From Polycladidibacter stylochi (GTDB taxonomy: Bacteria > Pseudomonadota > Alphaproteobacteria > Rhizobiales > Stappiaceae): DNA of 64,000 bases. Each line of letters opens with the position of its first letter. Position 1 is the first letter of the stretch. A program made the position numbers and the translations under genes. The stretch covers positions 372,001 to 436,000 of the forward strand of contig NZ_LLWE01000025.1 of the NCBI RefSeq assembly GCF_001562055.1. Direction: 5' to 3'. Below are positions 7,708 through 18,216 of this stretch, piece after piece. The notes under the pieces were generated by a model. It was not told where the DNA came from. It made no database searches and saw nothing but the letters and a program-made list of their open reading frames with translations.

Positions 7708-9672
7708 CTATTGGAATTTCGTATTACTGCGAATTTTCACTGCGCGCTCGGCAAGTTCCTGCTCCTGTCGGCTACACTCTTCGCGGCGTCGCGATAAATC
7801 CTGTGTCAATGCTTGCAGTCTCAGCCAACTGTTTTCATCCAAATCATTTTCAACACGCTCCAGCTCACGGGCCATTTCAGCCTCTAGGCCTGTAAGCTCA
7901 ATAAGGTCCATATTCAATACAAACATCTGTTCGATAAAATCTTCAGGTGGTTCCACCTGCAAAATCGGCACACGGTCTTGCAGCGCACTCCAATGCCGCA
8001 CGCCTTTGGCTACCCTGTGAGTACCTTCTACCGCTGTGCTCTCTTGTACTTCTTGCAAAATCAGGAAAAACCTATCGCCCAGTTCCTGAAAGCTATCGGC
8101 AATGCTTTCCCCTGCATCAGCATCGGCAAGTTGACAAAGCGAGTGAATAAAATCGGCATGTAATTTATCAGAGAATTTCAATGCGATTAAACGCTCAAAG
8201 TATCGCTCAAATAACTCTGGGTACTTGAGCGACATTGCACAAAGCGTACGCTCTACCCCAAAGTTACTTGTTTTGGGAGCTTCAACACGCGCCGCCAATC
8301 CACCGCCGCGTTCCTTGCTAAAACGTCCTGACGATTCTTGAGAGCCTCGACGTGAACCGCTACCGCTGCCCCGTTGTTGCCGGCTACTTTCCCAAAATAA
8401 GTTGGATAGGCGCAACCGTAAATCCATACGATAACGCTTTTTGATCCGTTCATCACGTATGGTTTCAACCAGATCATCAATTGCTTTTTCTAGAGCGGCG
8501 CGGCGCTCGGGTGTATCCAGTCGGGCAGAGCCACTCTCACGCTCCCATACCACTTGCGAAAGTGGCATGGCTTTATCCAGCTCTGCCTGTAAAGCCGGCG
8601 CACCGCCTGCCTGCAATAAATCGTCCGGATCTTTTCCTTCAGGCAAAAACACAAACTGGAACGACTTGCCAGCAGTCAAAACCGGCAAAATCCGGTCGAC
8701 CGCCCGTTGTGCTGCTTGTGTTCCCGCCGTATCCCCATCAAAACATACTATGGGCTCATCGGCAAAGCGCCACAAGCGCATAATCTGGTCTTCTGTAAAC
8801 GCTGTTCCCAAACTGGCAACAACGCCTCTAAACCCTGCTTGCCAAAGGGCTACCGCATCCATATAGCCTTCCACCACCAACGCCTGACCGCTTTCATAAG
8901 CTGGCTGGCGTGCACGATGGGCATTAAACAGCATCGTTCCCTTATGAAAAATCGGCGTTTCCGGGGAATTGAGGTATTTCGGTTGCCCTTTCGGGTCCAA
9001 GGTCCGTCCACCAAAAGCAACAGGACGGCCACGCTCATCATGAATGGGAATCATCATCCGGTTACGAAACCGGTCATAACTGGGCCGACCATCATCGGGC
9101 TGTATCACCAAACCAGCTTCAATCAACAAGCGTTCTTCAACACCTAGCTCCATCAGAGCCCGTTTTAAGGTGTCTCGACCGGCAGGCGCAAAACCGAATT
9201 GAAACTCGCGCAATGTGGCGTCGCTAAGTCCCCGCTGGCGCGCATAGCGCACAGCACTGTCCCCGTTTGGCCCCCAAAATTGCTTTCTAAAAAACTCGCT
9301 TGCCAACCCGCAAACATCCGAAAGGCTGGTTCGTTGAGCTTGACGCTTCGCCGCTTGCGGGTCAGGTGCTGGTATAGCAATTCCTGCTTCCCCTGCGAGC
9401 TGCTCAACGGCTTCAGGGAAATTCAAACCTTCCGTATCGCAAACAAACTTAAAATGGTCGCCTGATTCGCCACAACCGAAACATTTGTAGCGATTACGAC
9501 GGTCATCCACATGAAAACTAGGTGTTTTTTCAGAGTGGAAAGGGCAACATGCCCAATAATCACCCTTACCTGGTTGCGACTTTCGCTGATCCCACGTAAC
9601 CCGCCGCGCCACCACTTGTGAAAGCGGCAAACGATTTTTGATTTCCTCAAGGAATTGCGGAGTAAAACGCAT
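7708..9672 (-). CDS. dnaG: DNA primase DnaG
   Basis: This 654-residue primase makes RNA primers at the replication fork. The N-terminal zinc-binding domain shows C43-x2-H46 and C64-x2-C67 ligands (CPFH and CFGC). The TOPRIM catalytic core has E268 in VVEGYMDAV and the aspartates of FDGDTAG (312 and 314). A serine/glycine/arginine-rich linker near 436-460 precedes the C-terminal helicase-binding region. The start at MRFTPQFLEEI is typical, with only a weak upstream site. It sits between the GatB/YqeY gene and rpoD on the same strand. Confidence 0.97.
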   Translation of the reverse strand: MRFTPQFLEEIKNRLPLSQVVARRVTWDQRKSQPGKGDYWACCPFHSEKTPSFHVDDRRNRYKCFGCGESGDHFKFVCDTEGLNFPEAVEQLAGEAGIAIPAPDPQAAKRQAQRTSLSDVCGLASEFFRKQFWGPNGDSAVRYARQRGLSDATLREFQFGFAPAGRDTLKRALMELGVEERLLIEAGLVIQPDDGRPSYDRFRNRMMIPIHDERGRPVAFGGRTLDPKGQPKYLNSPETPIFHKGTMLFNAHRARQPAYESGQALVVEGYMDAVALWQAGFRGVVASLGTAFTEDQIMRLWRFADEPIVCFDGDTAGTQAAQRAVDRILPVLTAGKSFQFVFLPEGKDPDDLLQAGGAPALQAELDKAMPLSQVVWERESGSARLDTPERRAALEKAIDDLVETIRDERIKKRYRMDLRLRLSNLFWESSRQQRGSGSGSRRGSQESSGRFSKERGGGLAARVEAPKTSNFGVERTLCAMSLKYPELFERYFERLIALKFSDKLHADFIHSLCQLADADAGESIADSFQELGDRFFLILQEVQESTAVEGTHRVAKGVRHWSALQDRVPILQVEPPEDFIEQMFVLNMDLIELTGLEAEMARELERVENDLDENSWLRLQALTQDLSRRREECSRQEQELAERAVKIRSNTKFQ

Positions 9673-9857
9673 GAATAGCTTTCAGATTTCGCACGAAGGT
9701 ACAACAAATACACAAGCCAGCATAATCATTTGCCACCCGTACCGGCAAGTGTAATCAACAAACAACGAAAAACCCGCAAAACCACCCTTTAAGGAGTGTG
9801 GTCAACCTACGTAATTCATTGACGTACAAACAAATTAATACCAGCTAGGTGAATAAC

Positions 9858-10319
9858 TTAGTGTGCCTGCGGATTGCCACTCAGAATTTCTTTCACAAGG
9901 CAGCTGGCACGAGCAAAATCCATTTGCCCCGGGTAACGCGATTTCAACTCGCTCATACAACGCCCCATATCACGTAAGCCCTTGGCTTCAATAGAATCTA
10001 CAAGTGTTGAACATACCAGTTTCATCTCGTAGTCGCTCAATTGTGGCGGTAAAAGCTCTTTAATGAGCGCGACTTCTTCACGCTCGCCTTCAGGCAAGTT
10101 CGTGCCCGCACAATCATCCGATTGCTTCAATCGCTGCGCCAACATCGTGTATAAGAGTTGTTGTAACTCATCATCGCTCAGGCCATCGCGTCCCAACTCA
10201 CGCGCAGAAACATCACGATCATGTATAGCAGCGTTAATGAGCCTCAATGTGGCGACACGCTTTTTTTGACCATTTTCCTGCGCGTTTTTTAAAGCACAGT
10301 TGATTTTTTCACGAAGCAT
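9858..10319 (-). CDS. GatB/YqeY domain-containing protein
   Basis: A 153-residue all-helical protein of the GatB/YqeY family, related to the C-terminal tRNA-binding part of the amidotransferase subunit GatB. It starts MLREKINCAL and shows the conserved KELLPPQLSDYE and LKSRYPGQMDF-like segments. The ATG at 10319 is chosen because AGGGA lies 9 bases upstream. A TTG two codons earlier would be too close to that site. It precedes dnaG by 185 bp and is divergent from carA, an order seen across Hyphomicrobiales. A role in tRNA metabolism is inferred from the domain only. Confidence 0.87.
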   Translation of the reverse strand: MLREKINCALKNAQENGQKKRVATLRLINAAIHDRDVSARELGRDGLSDDELQQLLYTMLAQRLKQSDDCAGTNLPEGEREEVALIKELLPPQLSDYEMKLVCSTLVDSIEAKGLRDMGRCMSELKSRYPGQMDFARASCLVKEILSGNPQAH

Positions 10320-10522
10320 CAACAACGATCCCTAAACTGAAAACAATCCAAATCCGAACTATAAACTGACAATTTAATGCCGCAAGCCTAATAGATGTGA
10401 TCAATTCAACAGACTATTTTAAACCCTGATATTGACCATGTCGGACCATTCTCCTAAGTTGCCAGCCTTGATGCGGCCGAAACGCGCCATTGTCAACCCC
10501 TGGCGCCGATAAGGGTGAACGC

Positions 10523-11728
10523 ATGTTGTCATCAACCGGATCAAGAAAGCAAGTTATGAAACCAGCAGATGGGTGGACAGCCAAGCCAGCAACAGCAAGA
10601 CTGGTGCTCTCAGATGGAACTGTCATTGAAGGGCATGGCCTTGGTGCCGTTGGCACCGCAACAGGCGAAGTTTGCTTTAATACAGCAATCACAGGATACG
10701 AGGAGATCCTCACCGATCCTTCCTATGCTGGACAAATAATAACATTCACATTCCCACACATTGGTAACACAGGTACCAACGAGGACGATGTTGAAACCGT
10801 AAATATGGATGCGATCAAAGCAGCCCGCGGCGTTATCATTCGTGCAGATATAACAAATCCGTCAAACTATCGCGCCACACGTCACCTAGATGAATGGCTC
10901 AAGCAGCGCGGCATTATCGGGCTATGTGGTATTGATACCCGTGCACTCACGGCATTAATACGTGAAAAAGGCATGCCAAATGCCGTCATCGCACACAATG
11001 AATCCGCCGAATTCGATCTTGACGCTCTCAAAGCTGAAGCAAAAGCTTGGGCTGGCCTTGAAGGTATGGACCTTGCAAAAGAAGTCACCACCGACAAGAC
11101 CTATGAGTGGAAAGAAACCGTTTGGCAGTGGGACGAAGGTTACAGCGAATCTCAAAGCGGTGAACGTCATGTTGTCGCGCTCGACTTTGGTGTCAAGCGT
11201 AACATACTGCGCCTATTGGTAAATGCCGGCTGTAAAGTGACTGTTGTCCCTGCAACCACTTCTCCTGAAGAGGTTTTGGCACTCAAACCCGATGGTATAT
11301 TCCTGTCAAACGGCCCAGGCGATCCGGCAGCCACCGGTGTTTATGCAGTACCAACCATCCAAAAACTACTTGAAACAGACACACCTATTTTCGGTATCTG
11401 TTTAGGGCACCAAATGCTCGCGTTAGCGCTTGGGGCGAAAACACTCAAAATGCACCAAGGTCACCATGGGGCAAACCACCCGGTTCATGACCACACAACA
11501 GGCAAAGTGGAAATAACTTCCATGAACCACGGCTTTGCTGTTGACGCTGCAACATTGCCAGAAAACGTTGAAGAAACACACGTTTCATTGTTTGATGGCA
11601 CAAACTGTGGCTTGGCTGTAAAGGGTAAACCTGTCTTCTCCGTTCAATACCATCCTGAGGCCTCCCCAGGACCACAAGACAGTCACTACTTGTTTGACCG
11701 TTTTGTCAAACATATAGACAATCACTAG
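10523..11728 (+). CDS. carA: Carbamoyl-phosphate synthase small subunit CarA
   Basis: Glutaminase subunit (401 residues) of carbamoyl-phosphate synthase, feeding arginine and pyrimidine synthesis. The N-terminal half interacts with CarB ([31 protein letters not shown]). The C-terminal class I glutamine amidotransferase carries the nucleophile Cys in [10 protein letters not shown] and the His/Glu pair in [10 protein letters not shown]. The ATG at 10523 follows AAGGGTGA. The next ATG at 10556 would give the N-terminus more usual in relatives and cannot be excluded. The TAG stop lies inside a dispersed two-hairpin repeat. carB is 2.2 kb away, with two other genes between them. Confidence 0.96.
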   Translation: MLSSTGSRKQVMKPADGWTAKPATARLVLSDGTVIEGHGLGAVGTATGEVCFNTAITGYEEILTDPSYAGQIITFTFPHIGNTGTNEDDVETVNMDAIKAARGVIIRADITNPSNYRATRHLDEWLKQRGIIGLCGIDTRALTALIREKGMPNAVIAHNESAEFDLDALKAEAKAWAGLEGMDLAKEVTTDKTYEWKETVWQWDEGYSESQSGERHVVALDFGVKRNILRLLVNAGCKVTVVPATTSPEEVLALKPDGIFLSNGPGDPAATGVYAVPTIQKLLETDTPIFGICLGHQMLALALGAKTLKMHQGHHGANHPVHDHTTGKVEITSMNHGFAVDAATLPENVEETHVSLFDGTNCGLAVKGKPVFSVQYHPEASPGPQDSHYLFDRFVKHIDNH

Positions 11729-11832
11729 AGCGTATTCCCGAAAATTGCCTACCAGTTTTCGCGTAAGAAGACGCTTCAATAGAATAGGTTAAAGCAGTTT
11801 AAGTGCTTCTATGAAACAGCAAACTGCTTCAG
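11726..11832 (+). repeat. Two-hairpin intergenic repeat, copy 1
   Basis: This roughly 105-bp element begins at the carA stop (TAGAGCGTATTCCCGAAAA). Stem 1 is CGAAAA (11739-11744) with TTTTCG (11756-11761), with AGCGT/ACGCT outside it. Stem 2 is AAGCAGTTT (11792-11800) with AAACTGCTT (11821-11829). A second copy at 50101-50205 shares the order and most of the sequence. It matches the general form of intergenic repeats I know from rhizobial genomes (AGAGCG...CCGAAAA...TTTTCGG..., then a second stem); the family name is not certain. Confidence 0.75.
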
Positions 11833-11870
11833 GGCGACCAGCCAATATATTTTCAAGATTAATATGAAAA

Positions 11871-11904
11871 AAAAACCCCGCGACGATAAAGTCGCGGGGT
11901 TTTT
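11871..11904. terminator. Bidirectional terminator between carA and merR
   Basis: AAAAACCCCGCGAC (11871-11884) and GTCGCGGGGTTTTT (11891-11904) form a perfect 14-bp stem with loop GATAAA, giving a GC hairpin plus T-run on both strands. It ends the MerR gene from the right and carA from the left. Confidence 0.9.
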
Positions 11905-11923
11905 AACCAAAAAGCAAATAAAA

Positions 11924-12400
11924 TTAGCTCTCTGCCTCAATCATAACACCCAGAGCAGACATGACGCCGTTGACTTCCGCAATCTGTTCTTTGAGTGCAA
12001 TCTCTTGCTCTGAGAGCAGTTTTTCTTGTGATACGCAGATTTCTTGAAGCTCAACCAGCTGATCTTTACGCGGGCTATTGCTCTCCACAAGCTTAATGAT
12101 GCGCCGCACTTCCGCAAGTGTCAGACCAATCTTCTTCGCCTGTAAAATTACTTTCATGCGGCCAATGTCTTTAGGACGATAAAAGCGGCGGGCCCCACGC
12201 CGTACAGGGTTTAGAAGACCTTTTTCTTCATAAAAGCGCAATGTACGCAATGTAACATTGAAAAGCTCTGACATTTCGGAGATTGCCAGCAGTTGGCTCT
12301 CACCATCCCCTTCAGATATTGGTCCAGCGATATCAGGAATTAGCTCTATACTGTTTGGAATTGTATTCATTACCATTTGCCCGGTGGTTCTCTGTTTCAT
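11924..12400 (-). CDS. MerR family transcriptional regulator
   Basis: A 158-residue regulator. An N-terminal tail of about 40 residues is followed by the MerR winged HTH (ISEMSELFNVTLRTLRFYEE, then RRFYRPKDIGRMKVILQAK) and a coiled dimerisation helix at 105-150. No cysteine cluster typical of metal sensors is visible in the C-terminal helix, so the signal is unknown. Starts at 12400 and 12373 (MVMNT) are both possible, and neither has a strong binding site. It is the only minus-strand gene between carA and carB, and its target is not evident from the context. Confidence 0.82.
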   Translation of the reverse strand: MKQRTTGQMVMNTIPNSIELIPDIAGPISEGDGESQLLAISEMSELFNVTLRTLRFYEEKGLLNPVRRGARRFYRPKDIGRMKVILQAKKIGLTLAEVRRIIKLVESNSPRKDQLVELQEICVSQEKLLSEQEIALKEQIAEVNGVMSALGVMIEAES

Positions 12401-13543
12401 TTTTTGAATCCATACAAAAGTTAGCTAAATCGGCTTCCCACCCAAGAAATTCAGCTATCCCCTTTTCTTTTGCACTTCTTCGATAAATGCTCGTGCTGAG
12501 TATTAAAAATATTAATATGGATGCCTTATTAAAGGCATATAGGCCCCACAGCACAAACATGGGTTGTATTTATCATCTCACACAACCATTGCATGAGTTG
12601 ATATTCACTAAATTACACAACCATTCGTCAAAAATATAGCCTAACGTAAAAAAAACCCTCGATAGCAGCAAACGTATACATTAATGGCCGTACAATAAAC
12701 AAAGTATAATATATATAATATTTACCTTTACACATAATAAGAATGTATTTATATGTAATAATCAATATTCTCTTTGCGTCAGCTTAAAAATTGCCACAAT
12801 TGTTGCTGCGTCAAAAAAAATCTACTCTAGTAAGCAGCCTGTCATTTTCAAAACTAACCTATCGCACATGCTATATATATCAATGTAAAATTACATTTTG
12901 AATGAATCTACTATTAAACCGAGGTATTTTGCAGTGATCAATTAACCAAGGGTGAGGAAAAGAATTCCACAGAAACCAATTACATTTTTATAGACCTATT
13001 GGTCGATCAAATATTATCCTTGAAATAATACATAATAATGTAATTGGTACCATTCAAATAAATTCAGAAACTGAAAACATTTCTATTATCTAGTTCAGCA
13101 TAAGTCGTTGAATAAAATTTTAATTTAAATTAATAATATTTAAACTTCAACTAAGATACACTTTTAGTTTAACACCCCCTCATATCTATACTTATGAGGG
13201 GGTAGTTATTACCTGTTTAAGGCTATTATTTTTTTGAAAATTTTTGCGACTCCTAAGCGAAATTGTGCGAATCGGTGCACATCTACTTTTTCAAAGTGTA
13301 AAGCACTCCGATACAATATCATTTCGTTCAGCATCTTTCCCTCCTACATTACCGCCTCGAGACCAATCCGCCTCAACAATAAATATAGGCGCACATTGTG
13401 CACTTTTCAAGGCAGCAGTGCACTGATTGCGCTTTTTTAGGGGGAGCCTCTTTATATCGAACCGCTAAGCATGATATATCCAGTTATTACTAAAGGAGTT
13501 GCCTACACAATTGGCAGAGTGATAACGGCTCTAGGATAGTTAA
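12401..13543. other. 1.1-kb AT-rich intergenic region
   Basis: No open frame with coding character is seen. The one strong structure is the perfect inverted repeat ACCCCCTCATA (13174-13184) and TATGAGGGGGT (13193-13203) with an 8-nt loop, extended by AAC/GTT after one bulge. It could end a small RNA or bind a protein. The stretch is unusually long and AT-rich for this window, and may be a decayed or acquired segment. Confidence 0.5.
13174..13203. repeat. Perfect 11-bp inverted repeat
   Basis: ACCCCCTCATA and its exact complement TATGAGGGGGT are separated by TCTATACT. No T-run follows on the plus strand. The possible roles are an operator or the 3' stem of an unannotated RNA. Confidence 0.6.
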
Positions 13544-13834
13544 ATGCAACCAGATCAATTCAAAGCTTGGCGCCGCTCTCTAGGCCTAAAACAAAAAGAC
13601 GCAGCCGAGGTTTTGGGCCTTAAAAAACGCATGATCCAATACTACGAAAAAGGTGACCGAGATGGCCGCCCTGTAGAAATTCCCAAGTCAGTACGTTTAG
13701 CCTGCTTTGCCCTCTTGCAAGGTATAGGGGATTTTAATGGTGAGCAGATAGAACCACTCATCATGCCTTCATCAGACAACAAATCCGATATTCTCAACAA
13801 TATTGTAGAAAAAAACCATCGCGAGACTCAATAA
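13544..13834 (+). CDS. Small helix-turn-helix protein (Xre-like)
   Basis: A 96-residue protein with one N-terminal HTH, at about 5-35 (FKAWRRSLGLKQKDAAEVLG, then KKRMIQYYEKG), of the kind found in Xre/Cro-type regulators, and a short C-terminal helix near 48-60. AGGATA lies 6 bases upstream of the ATG. It is 136 bp in front of carB on the same strand, so it may be cotranscribed or act locally. No toxin or partner gene adjoins it, and its targets are unknown. Confidence 0.7.
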   Translation: MQPDQFKAWRRSLGLKQKDAAEVLGLKKRMIQYYEKGDRDGRPVEIPKSVRLACFALLQGIGDFNGEQIEPLIMPSSDNKSDILNNIVEKNHRETQ

Positions 13835-13970
13835 TTATCATTTTAGCCCTTCCCAGCTAAGACGTTTATTCTTATAACACGCGCTCAGCCATAAAATTTT
13901 AGATGACCCAAACAGCTTTGCCAAAAATACATCTGGCAAAGGCCGTCAACACGAGCACATGTGAGCCATC

Positions 13971-16900
13971 ATGCCTAAACGCAACGATATCCAGTCTATT
14001 CTCATTATCGGGGCCGGACCTATTGTCATTGGTCAAGCCTGCGAATTCGACTACTCGGGAACTCAGGCTTGTAAAGCGCTGCGAGATGAGGGCTACCGAA
14101 TTATTCTGGTGAACTCTAATCCGGCAACTATTATGACGGATCCAGATCTTGCCGATGCCACATACATCGAGCCAATCACGCCCGATATCGTCGAGAAAAT
14201 CATTGCCAAGGAAAAGCCGGATGCACTGCTTCCTACGATGGGTGGCCAAACAGCCCTGAACTGTGCCCTTGAACTGGACCAACGCGGCGTTTTGCAAAAA
14301 TACAATGTCGAAATGATTGGCGCACGCGCCGATGTTATCGATAAGGCAGAAGACCGCGAAAAATTCCGCGCGGCCATGGACAAAATTGGCCTGGAAAACC
14401 CCAGGGCGGCAATTGCATCCTCCCCTGCCATTAAAAACGAAAATGGCACTATTGTTGGTTATGATCGCGCAGCCGGTGTGGCGGAAGCCATGAAGCACCT
14501 CGATTCCATCGGCTTGCCAGCCATTATTCGCCCTGCCTTCACACTAGGTGGCACTGGCGGCGGCGTTGCATATAACCGCGAAGAGTATGAGCAAATAGTT
14601 CGTTCAGGTATCGATGCCTCCCCGAATGGTCAGGTCTTGATTGACGAGAGCTTACTCGGCTGGAAAGAGTACGAGATGGAAGTCGTTCGCGATACTGCGG
14701 ACAACTGTATCATTATCTGTTCCATCGAGAACATCGATCCCATGGGTGTTCACACCGGTGATTCCATTACCGTTGCTCCGGCCCTCACATTGACCGATAA
14801 AGAATACCAAATCATGCGCGACGCCTCTTTGGCTGTTTTGCGTGAAATCGGCGTTGAAACCGGCGGTTCGAACGTTCAGTTTGCAGTTAACCCTGATAAC
14901 GGCCGCTTGGTGGTTATCGAAATGAACCCACGCGTGTCCCGCTCTTCTGCACTGGCTTCGAAAGCAACAGGCTTCCCGATTGCCAAGATCGCAGCCAAGC
15001 TGGCCGTTGGTTACACACTGGATGAGCTGGAAAACGACATCACAGGCGGAGCAACACCAGCATCCTTCGAGCCGACAATTGACTATGTCGTCACCAAAAT
15101 TCCGCGTTTTGCCTTCGAGAAGTTCCCAGGTTCCGAACCCACACTGACAACAGCAATGAAGTCGGTAGGTGAAGTTATGGCCATCGGCCGTACTTTCAAT
15201 GAGAGCATGCAAAAAGCCCTACGCGGCTTGGAAACAGGTTTGTCTGGTCTCGACCCGATTGAAATTGATGGCCTCGGTCAAGGAGACGACGAAAACGCGA
15301 TCCGTAAAGCGCTGGCAATCCCAACCCCAACACGCTTGCTCAACGTTGCCCAAGCCATGCGCCATGGCATGGGGACAGAAGAGATCCATCAAATCTGTAA
15401 AATCGACCTATGGTTCTTGGAACAGATTGCCGATGTAATCGCTATGGAACAGAAAATCTCCGAGCTTGGCCTGCCAGAAAACGCAACAGCCCTGCGCCAA
15501 ATCAAAGCCATGGGCTTTTCCGACCAGCGCATTGCTCAGCTGGCAAACACCACGGAACGAGCTGTCGCAGACATGCGAAACAAGCTTGCTGTAAAGCCAG
15601 CCTTTAAGCGCATTGATACCTGTGCTGCCGAGTTTGCTTCACCAACCGCTTACATGTACTCCACCTACGAAACACCTTTAGCTGGCTCTTTGGCTTGTGA
15701 AGCAAACCCGAGCGAGCGCGAGAAGGTCGTTATTCTGGGTGGTGGTCCGAACCGCATTGGTCAAGGTATCGAGTTCGACTACTGTTGCTGTCACGCAGCT
15801 TTCGCCCTGAAAGATGCAGGCTACGAAGCTATCATGGTCAACTGTAACCCAGAGACCGTCTCGACAGACTACGACACATCTGATCGCCTCTATTTCGAGC
15901 CACTAACCTCTGAGGATACCTTGGAAATCCTCAAGCTCGAGCAATCCAAAGGCAACTTGAAAGGTGTCATTGTTCAGTTTGGCGGCCAAACACCGCTCAA
16001 ACTTGCCCAGTCTCTTGTGGAAGCAGGTATCCCGATCCTTGGTACCTCGCCAGACATGATCGACCTTGCAGAAGACCGCGATCGCTTCCAGAAGCTGCTA
16101 CATAGAATCGGTCTCAAGCAGCCGGAAAACGGCATTGCCTATTCTGTCGAGCAAGGTCGCTTGATTGCCGGTCAGCTGGGTCTGCCTCTGGTTGTTCGTC
16201 CTTCTTATGTTCTGGGCGGCCGCGCCATGCAGATTATTCGTGACGAAGAAGCACTGAATAATTACCTGCTTGGCACTCTGCCAGAGCTGGTTCCACACGA
16301 TATCCGTGCCAAATATCCAAACGATAAAACCGGACAGATCAACACTCTGCTGGGCACCAATCCGCTGTTGTTCGACCGTTATCTGGAAGGCGCTATTGAA
16401 GTAGATGTTGATGCACTTTGCGATGGAGAGGATGTCTTCGTTTGTGGTATCATGCAGCATATTGAAGAAGCAGGCATTCACTCCGGTGATAGTGCTTGCT
16501 CTTTACCTGCATACTCGCTTGACACGAAATTAATTGCTCAACTGGAAGAGCAAACAAGACGCTTGGCCCTTGAGCTAAATGTCGGCGGCTTAATGAACGT
16601 ACAATACGCGATTAAAGACGACGAAATTTATGTTCTCGAAGTGAACCCTAGGGCATCGCGTACTGTGCCATTTGTGGCCAAGACCATTGGTGAGCCTCTT
16701 GCCAAGATTGCTTCTCGCCTCATGGCTGGAGAAAAACTGGCCAATTTCGATCTCAAAGCTGCCGAACTAGAGCACATTGCAGTTAAAGAAGCAGTGTTCC
16801 CGTTTGCACGCTTCCCGGGTGTCGACACTATTTTAGGTCCGGAGATGCGCTCAACTGGTGAAGTCATGGGCCTCGATAAAGACTTCGCCGTCGCTTTTGC

Positions 16901-17333
16901 TAAGTCGCAACTAGGTGCTGGCGTAACTTTACCCACAAGTGGCTCAGTATTTATTGCTGTAAAAGATGCCGATAAACCGAAAATAGTAGAAGCCGCTCAA
17001 AGGCTCCACAATCTGGGTATGACCATTTTGGCAACAAGCGGAACCCAAAGATACTTGGAAAAACAAGGGATACCTTGTTCAAAGGTCAATAAGGTGCTTG
17101 AAGGGCGACCGCATATCGTTGATGCTATCAAGAACGATGAGATTGCACTTGTCTTCAACACCACAGAGGGCGCACAAGCCTTGTCAGACAGTCGGTCGTT
17201 GCGTCAAGCTGCATTAATGCATAAAGTACCCTACTACACCACACTTGCAGGTGCGATTGCAGCCGCTAAAGGGGTTGAGGCATCAAAAGCAGGTAATCTT
17301 GAAGTCAGGTCTCTCCAGTCCTACTTCTCATAA
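13971..17333 (+). CDS. carB: Carbamoyl-phosphate synthase large subunit CarB
   Basis: The large synthetase subunit (1120 residues) makes carbamoyl phosphate from bicarbonate, ammonia channelled from CarA, and two ATP. Two homologous ATP-grasp halves are visible: the first starts at [20 protein letters not shown] with [12 protein letters not shown], the second at [20 protein letters not shown] with [11 protein letters not shown]. The C-terminal MGS-like domain from about 980 ([25 protein letters not shown]) is the usual allosteric site. The length is slightly above the enterobacterial form, as usual in the order. A terminator follows. Confidence 0.97.
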   Translation: MPKRNDIQSILIIGAGPIVIGQACEFDYSGTQACKALRDEGYRIILVNSNPATIMTDPDLADATYIEPITPDIVEKIIAKEKPDALLPTMGGQTALNCALELDQRGVLQKYNVEMIGARADVIDKAEDREKFRAAMDKIGLENPRAAIASSPAIKNENGTIVGYDRAAGVAEAMKHLDSIGLPAIIRPAFTLGGTGGGVAYNREEYEQIVRSGIDASPNGQVLIDESLLGWKEYEMEVVRDTADNCIIICSIENIDPMGVHTGDSITVAPALTLTDKEYQIMRDASLAVLREIGVETGGSNVQFAVNPDNGRLVVIEMNPRVSRSSALASKATGFPIAKIAAKLAVGYTLDELENDITGGATPASFEPTIDYVVTKIPRFAFEKFPGSEPTLTTAMKSVGEVMAIGRTFNESMQKALRGLETGLSGLDPIEIDGLGQGDDENAIRKALAIPTPTRLLNVAQAMRHGMGTEEIHQICKIDLWFLEQIADVIAMEQKISELGLPENATALRQIKAMGFSDQRIAQLANTTERAVADMRNKLAVKPAFKRIDTCAAEFASPTAYMYSTYETPLAGSLACEANPSEREKVVILGGGPNRIGQGIEFDYCCCHAAFALKDAGYEAIMVNCNPETVSTDYDTSDRLYFEPLTSEDTLEILKLEQSKGNLKGVIVQFGGQTPLKLAQSLVEAGIPILGTSPDMIDLAEDRDRFQKLLHRIGLKQPENGIAYSVEQGRLIAGQLGLPLVVRPSYVLGGRAMQIIRDEEALNNYLLGTLPELVPHDIRAKYPNDKTGQINTLLGTNPLLFDRYLEGAIEVDVDALCDGEDVFVCGIMQHIEEAGIHSGDSACSLPAYSLDTKLIAQLEEQTRRLALELNVGGLMNVQYAIKDDEIYVLEVNPRASRTVPFVAKTIGEPLAKIASRLMAGEKLANFDLKAAELEHIAVKEAVFPFARFPGVDTILGPEMRSTGEVMGLDKDFAVAFAKSQLGAGVTLPTSGSVFIAVKDADKPKIVEAAQRLHNLGMTILATSGTQRYLEKQGIPCSKVNKVLEGRPHIVDAIKNDEIALVFNTTEGAQALSDSRSLRQAALMHKVPYYTTLAGAIAAAKGVEASKAGNLEVRSLQSYFS

Positions 17334-17345
17334 ACTAGTCAATGC

Positions 17346-17383
17346 CCGGGCAGGGAATAGTCATCCCAGCCCGGTCACTTTTT
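17346..17383 (+). terminator. Terminator after carB
   Basis: CCGGGC (17346-17351) pairs with GCCCGG (17369-17374), with an inner GGGA/TCCC stem and one A-A mismatch between them. Five T follow at 17379-17383. Confidence 0.78.
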
Positions 17384-17432
17384 GTTGAACCGGGTTTGGG
17401 TGCTCGGTCAACCTTAGAAAGGTAAACGTGTC

Positions 17433-17906
17433 ATGGAAAAGATACCAATGACAGCTCAGGGGTTCGCACAGCTCAACGACGAGCTAAAGCAGCGCACCTC
17501 AATTGAGCGGCCACGTATCATTGACGCTATTTCTGAAGCCCGTGCCCATGGCGACCTCTCAGAGAACGCCGAGTATCATGCTGCAAAAGAACAGCAGAGC
17601 CTCAACGAAGGCCGGATTCACGAACTTGAAGAAAAATTAGGTAGAGCGGAAGTTATCGACCTAACAAAACTGAGTGGCGACACCGTCAAGTTCGGAGCAA
17701 CAGTTTCTCTTGTCGACGAAGATACAGATGAAGAGAAAAAGTACATGATCGTTGGCGATGTCGAGGCCGATGCAAAAAATGGCCGTATCTCAATTTCTTC
17801 GCCCATTGCACGCGCTTTGATTGGCAAAGAAGTCGGCGATAGTGTTGAAGTTGCGGCACCTGGCGGCGCTCGTGCTTTCGAAATTCTTAAAGTCGAGTTT
17901 ATTTAA
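17433..17906 (+). CDS. greA: Transcription elongation factor GreA
   Basis: A 157-residue factor of standard length that rescues backtracked RNA polymerase by stimulating transcript cleavage. The N-terminal coiled coil (residues 5-75) contains the acidic tip region [20 protein letters not shown], whose Asp/Glu pair reaches the polymerase active site. The C-terminal FKBP-like domain ends in [19 protein letters not shown] lies upstream of the ATG. It follows carB on the same strand after a terminator and has its own terminator. Confidence 0.96.
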   Translation: MEKIPMTAQGFAQLNDELKQRTSIERPRIIDAISEARAHGDLSENAEYHAAKEQQSLNEGRIHELEEKLGRAEVIDLTKLSGDTVKFGATVSLVDEDTDEEKKYMIVGDVEADAKNGRISISSPIARALIGKEVGDSVEVAAPGGARAFEILKVEFI

Positions 17907-17935
17907 CATATACAAAAGTACGTATTAATGAATCA

Positions 17936-17961
17936 GGGTCGATATAAATCGACCCTTTTTT
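17936..17961 (+). terminator. Terminator after greA
   Basis: GGGTCGAT (17936-17943) and ATCGACCC (17948-17955) form an 8-bp stem with a 4-nt loop, followed by six T and a further T-rich stretch. Confidence 0.92.
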
Positions 17962-18216
17962 ATTTTTTAATGAGTAAAATTATTCAATCCTAGTAAATTT
18001 ATTAACAGCATAACACTTTTTTTCGACGCCATAAAAATCGATAATATTTTGCGAATGACTGTAATCATTAGTAAAATAACGAATGTATTAATTGTAATTT
18101 TACTCAACTTTTATACATATTAGCTTTACAGCAATAACTAATTGACAGTAGGACTAAGTGAAATATAACCCTGCTAAGAATTCAAATAATTATAATTCGC
18201 AGTAGGTTACGAGTTA
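17962..18216. other. Upstream region of the globin-coupled sensor
   Basis: AT-rich non-coding DNA containing the promoter region of the chemoreceptor gene. I see no clear operator or small gene. Confidence 0.4.

Noticed and set aside
13500-13540. tRNA-like words (TTGGCAGAGTGATAA) before the small HTH gene
   Set aside because: No acceptor, anticodon or T arm can be built around them.
13899-14498. 199-codon open frame antisense to the start of carB
   Set aside because: It is a shadow of carB, without ribosome binding site or known domain.
14652-15212. 186-codon open frame antisense to carB
   Set aside because: Overlaps conserved CarB catalytic sequence and has cysteine/histidine-rich composition typical of antisense translation.
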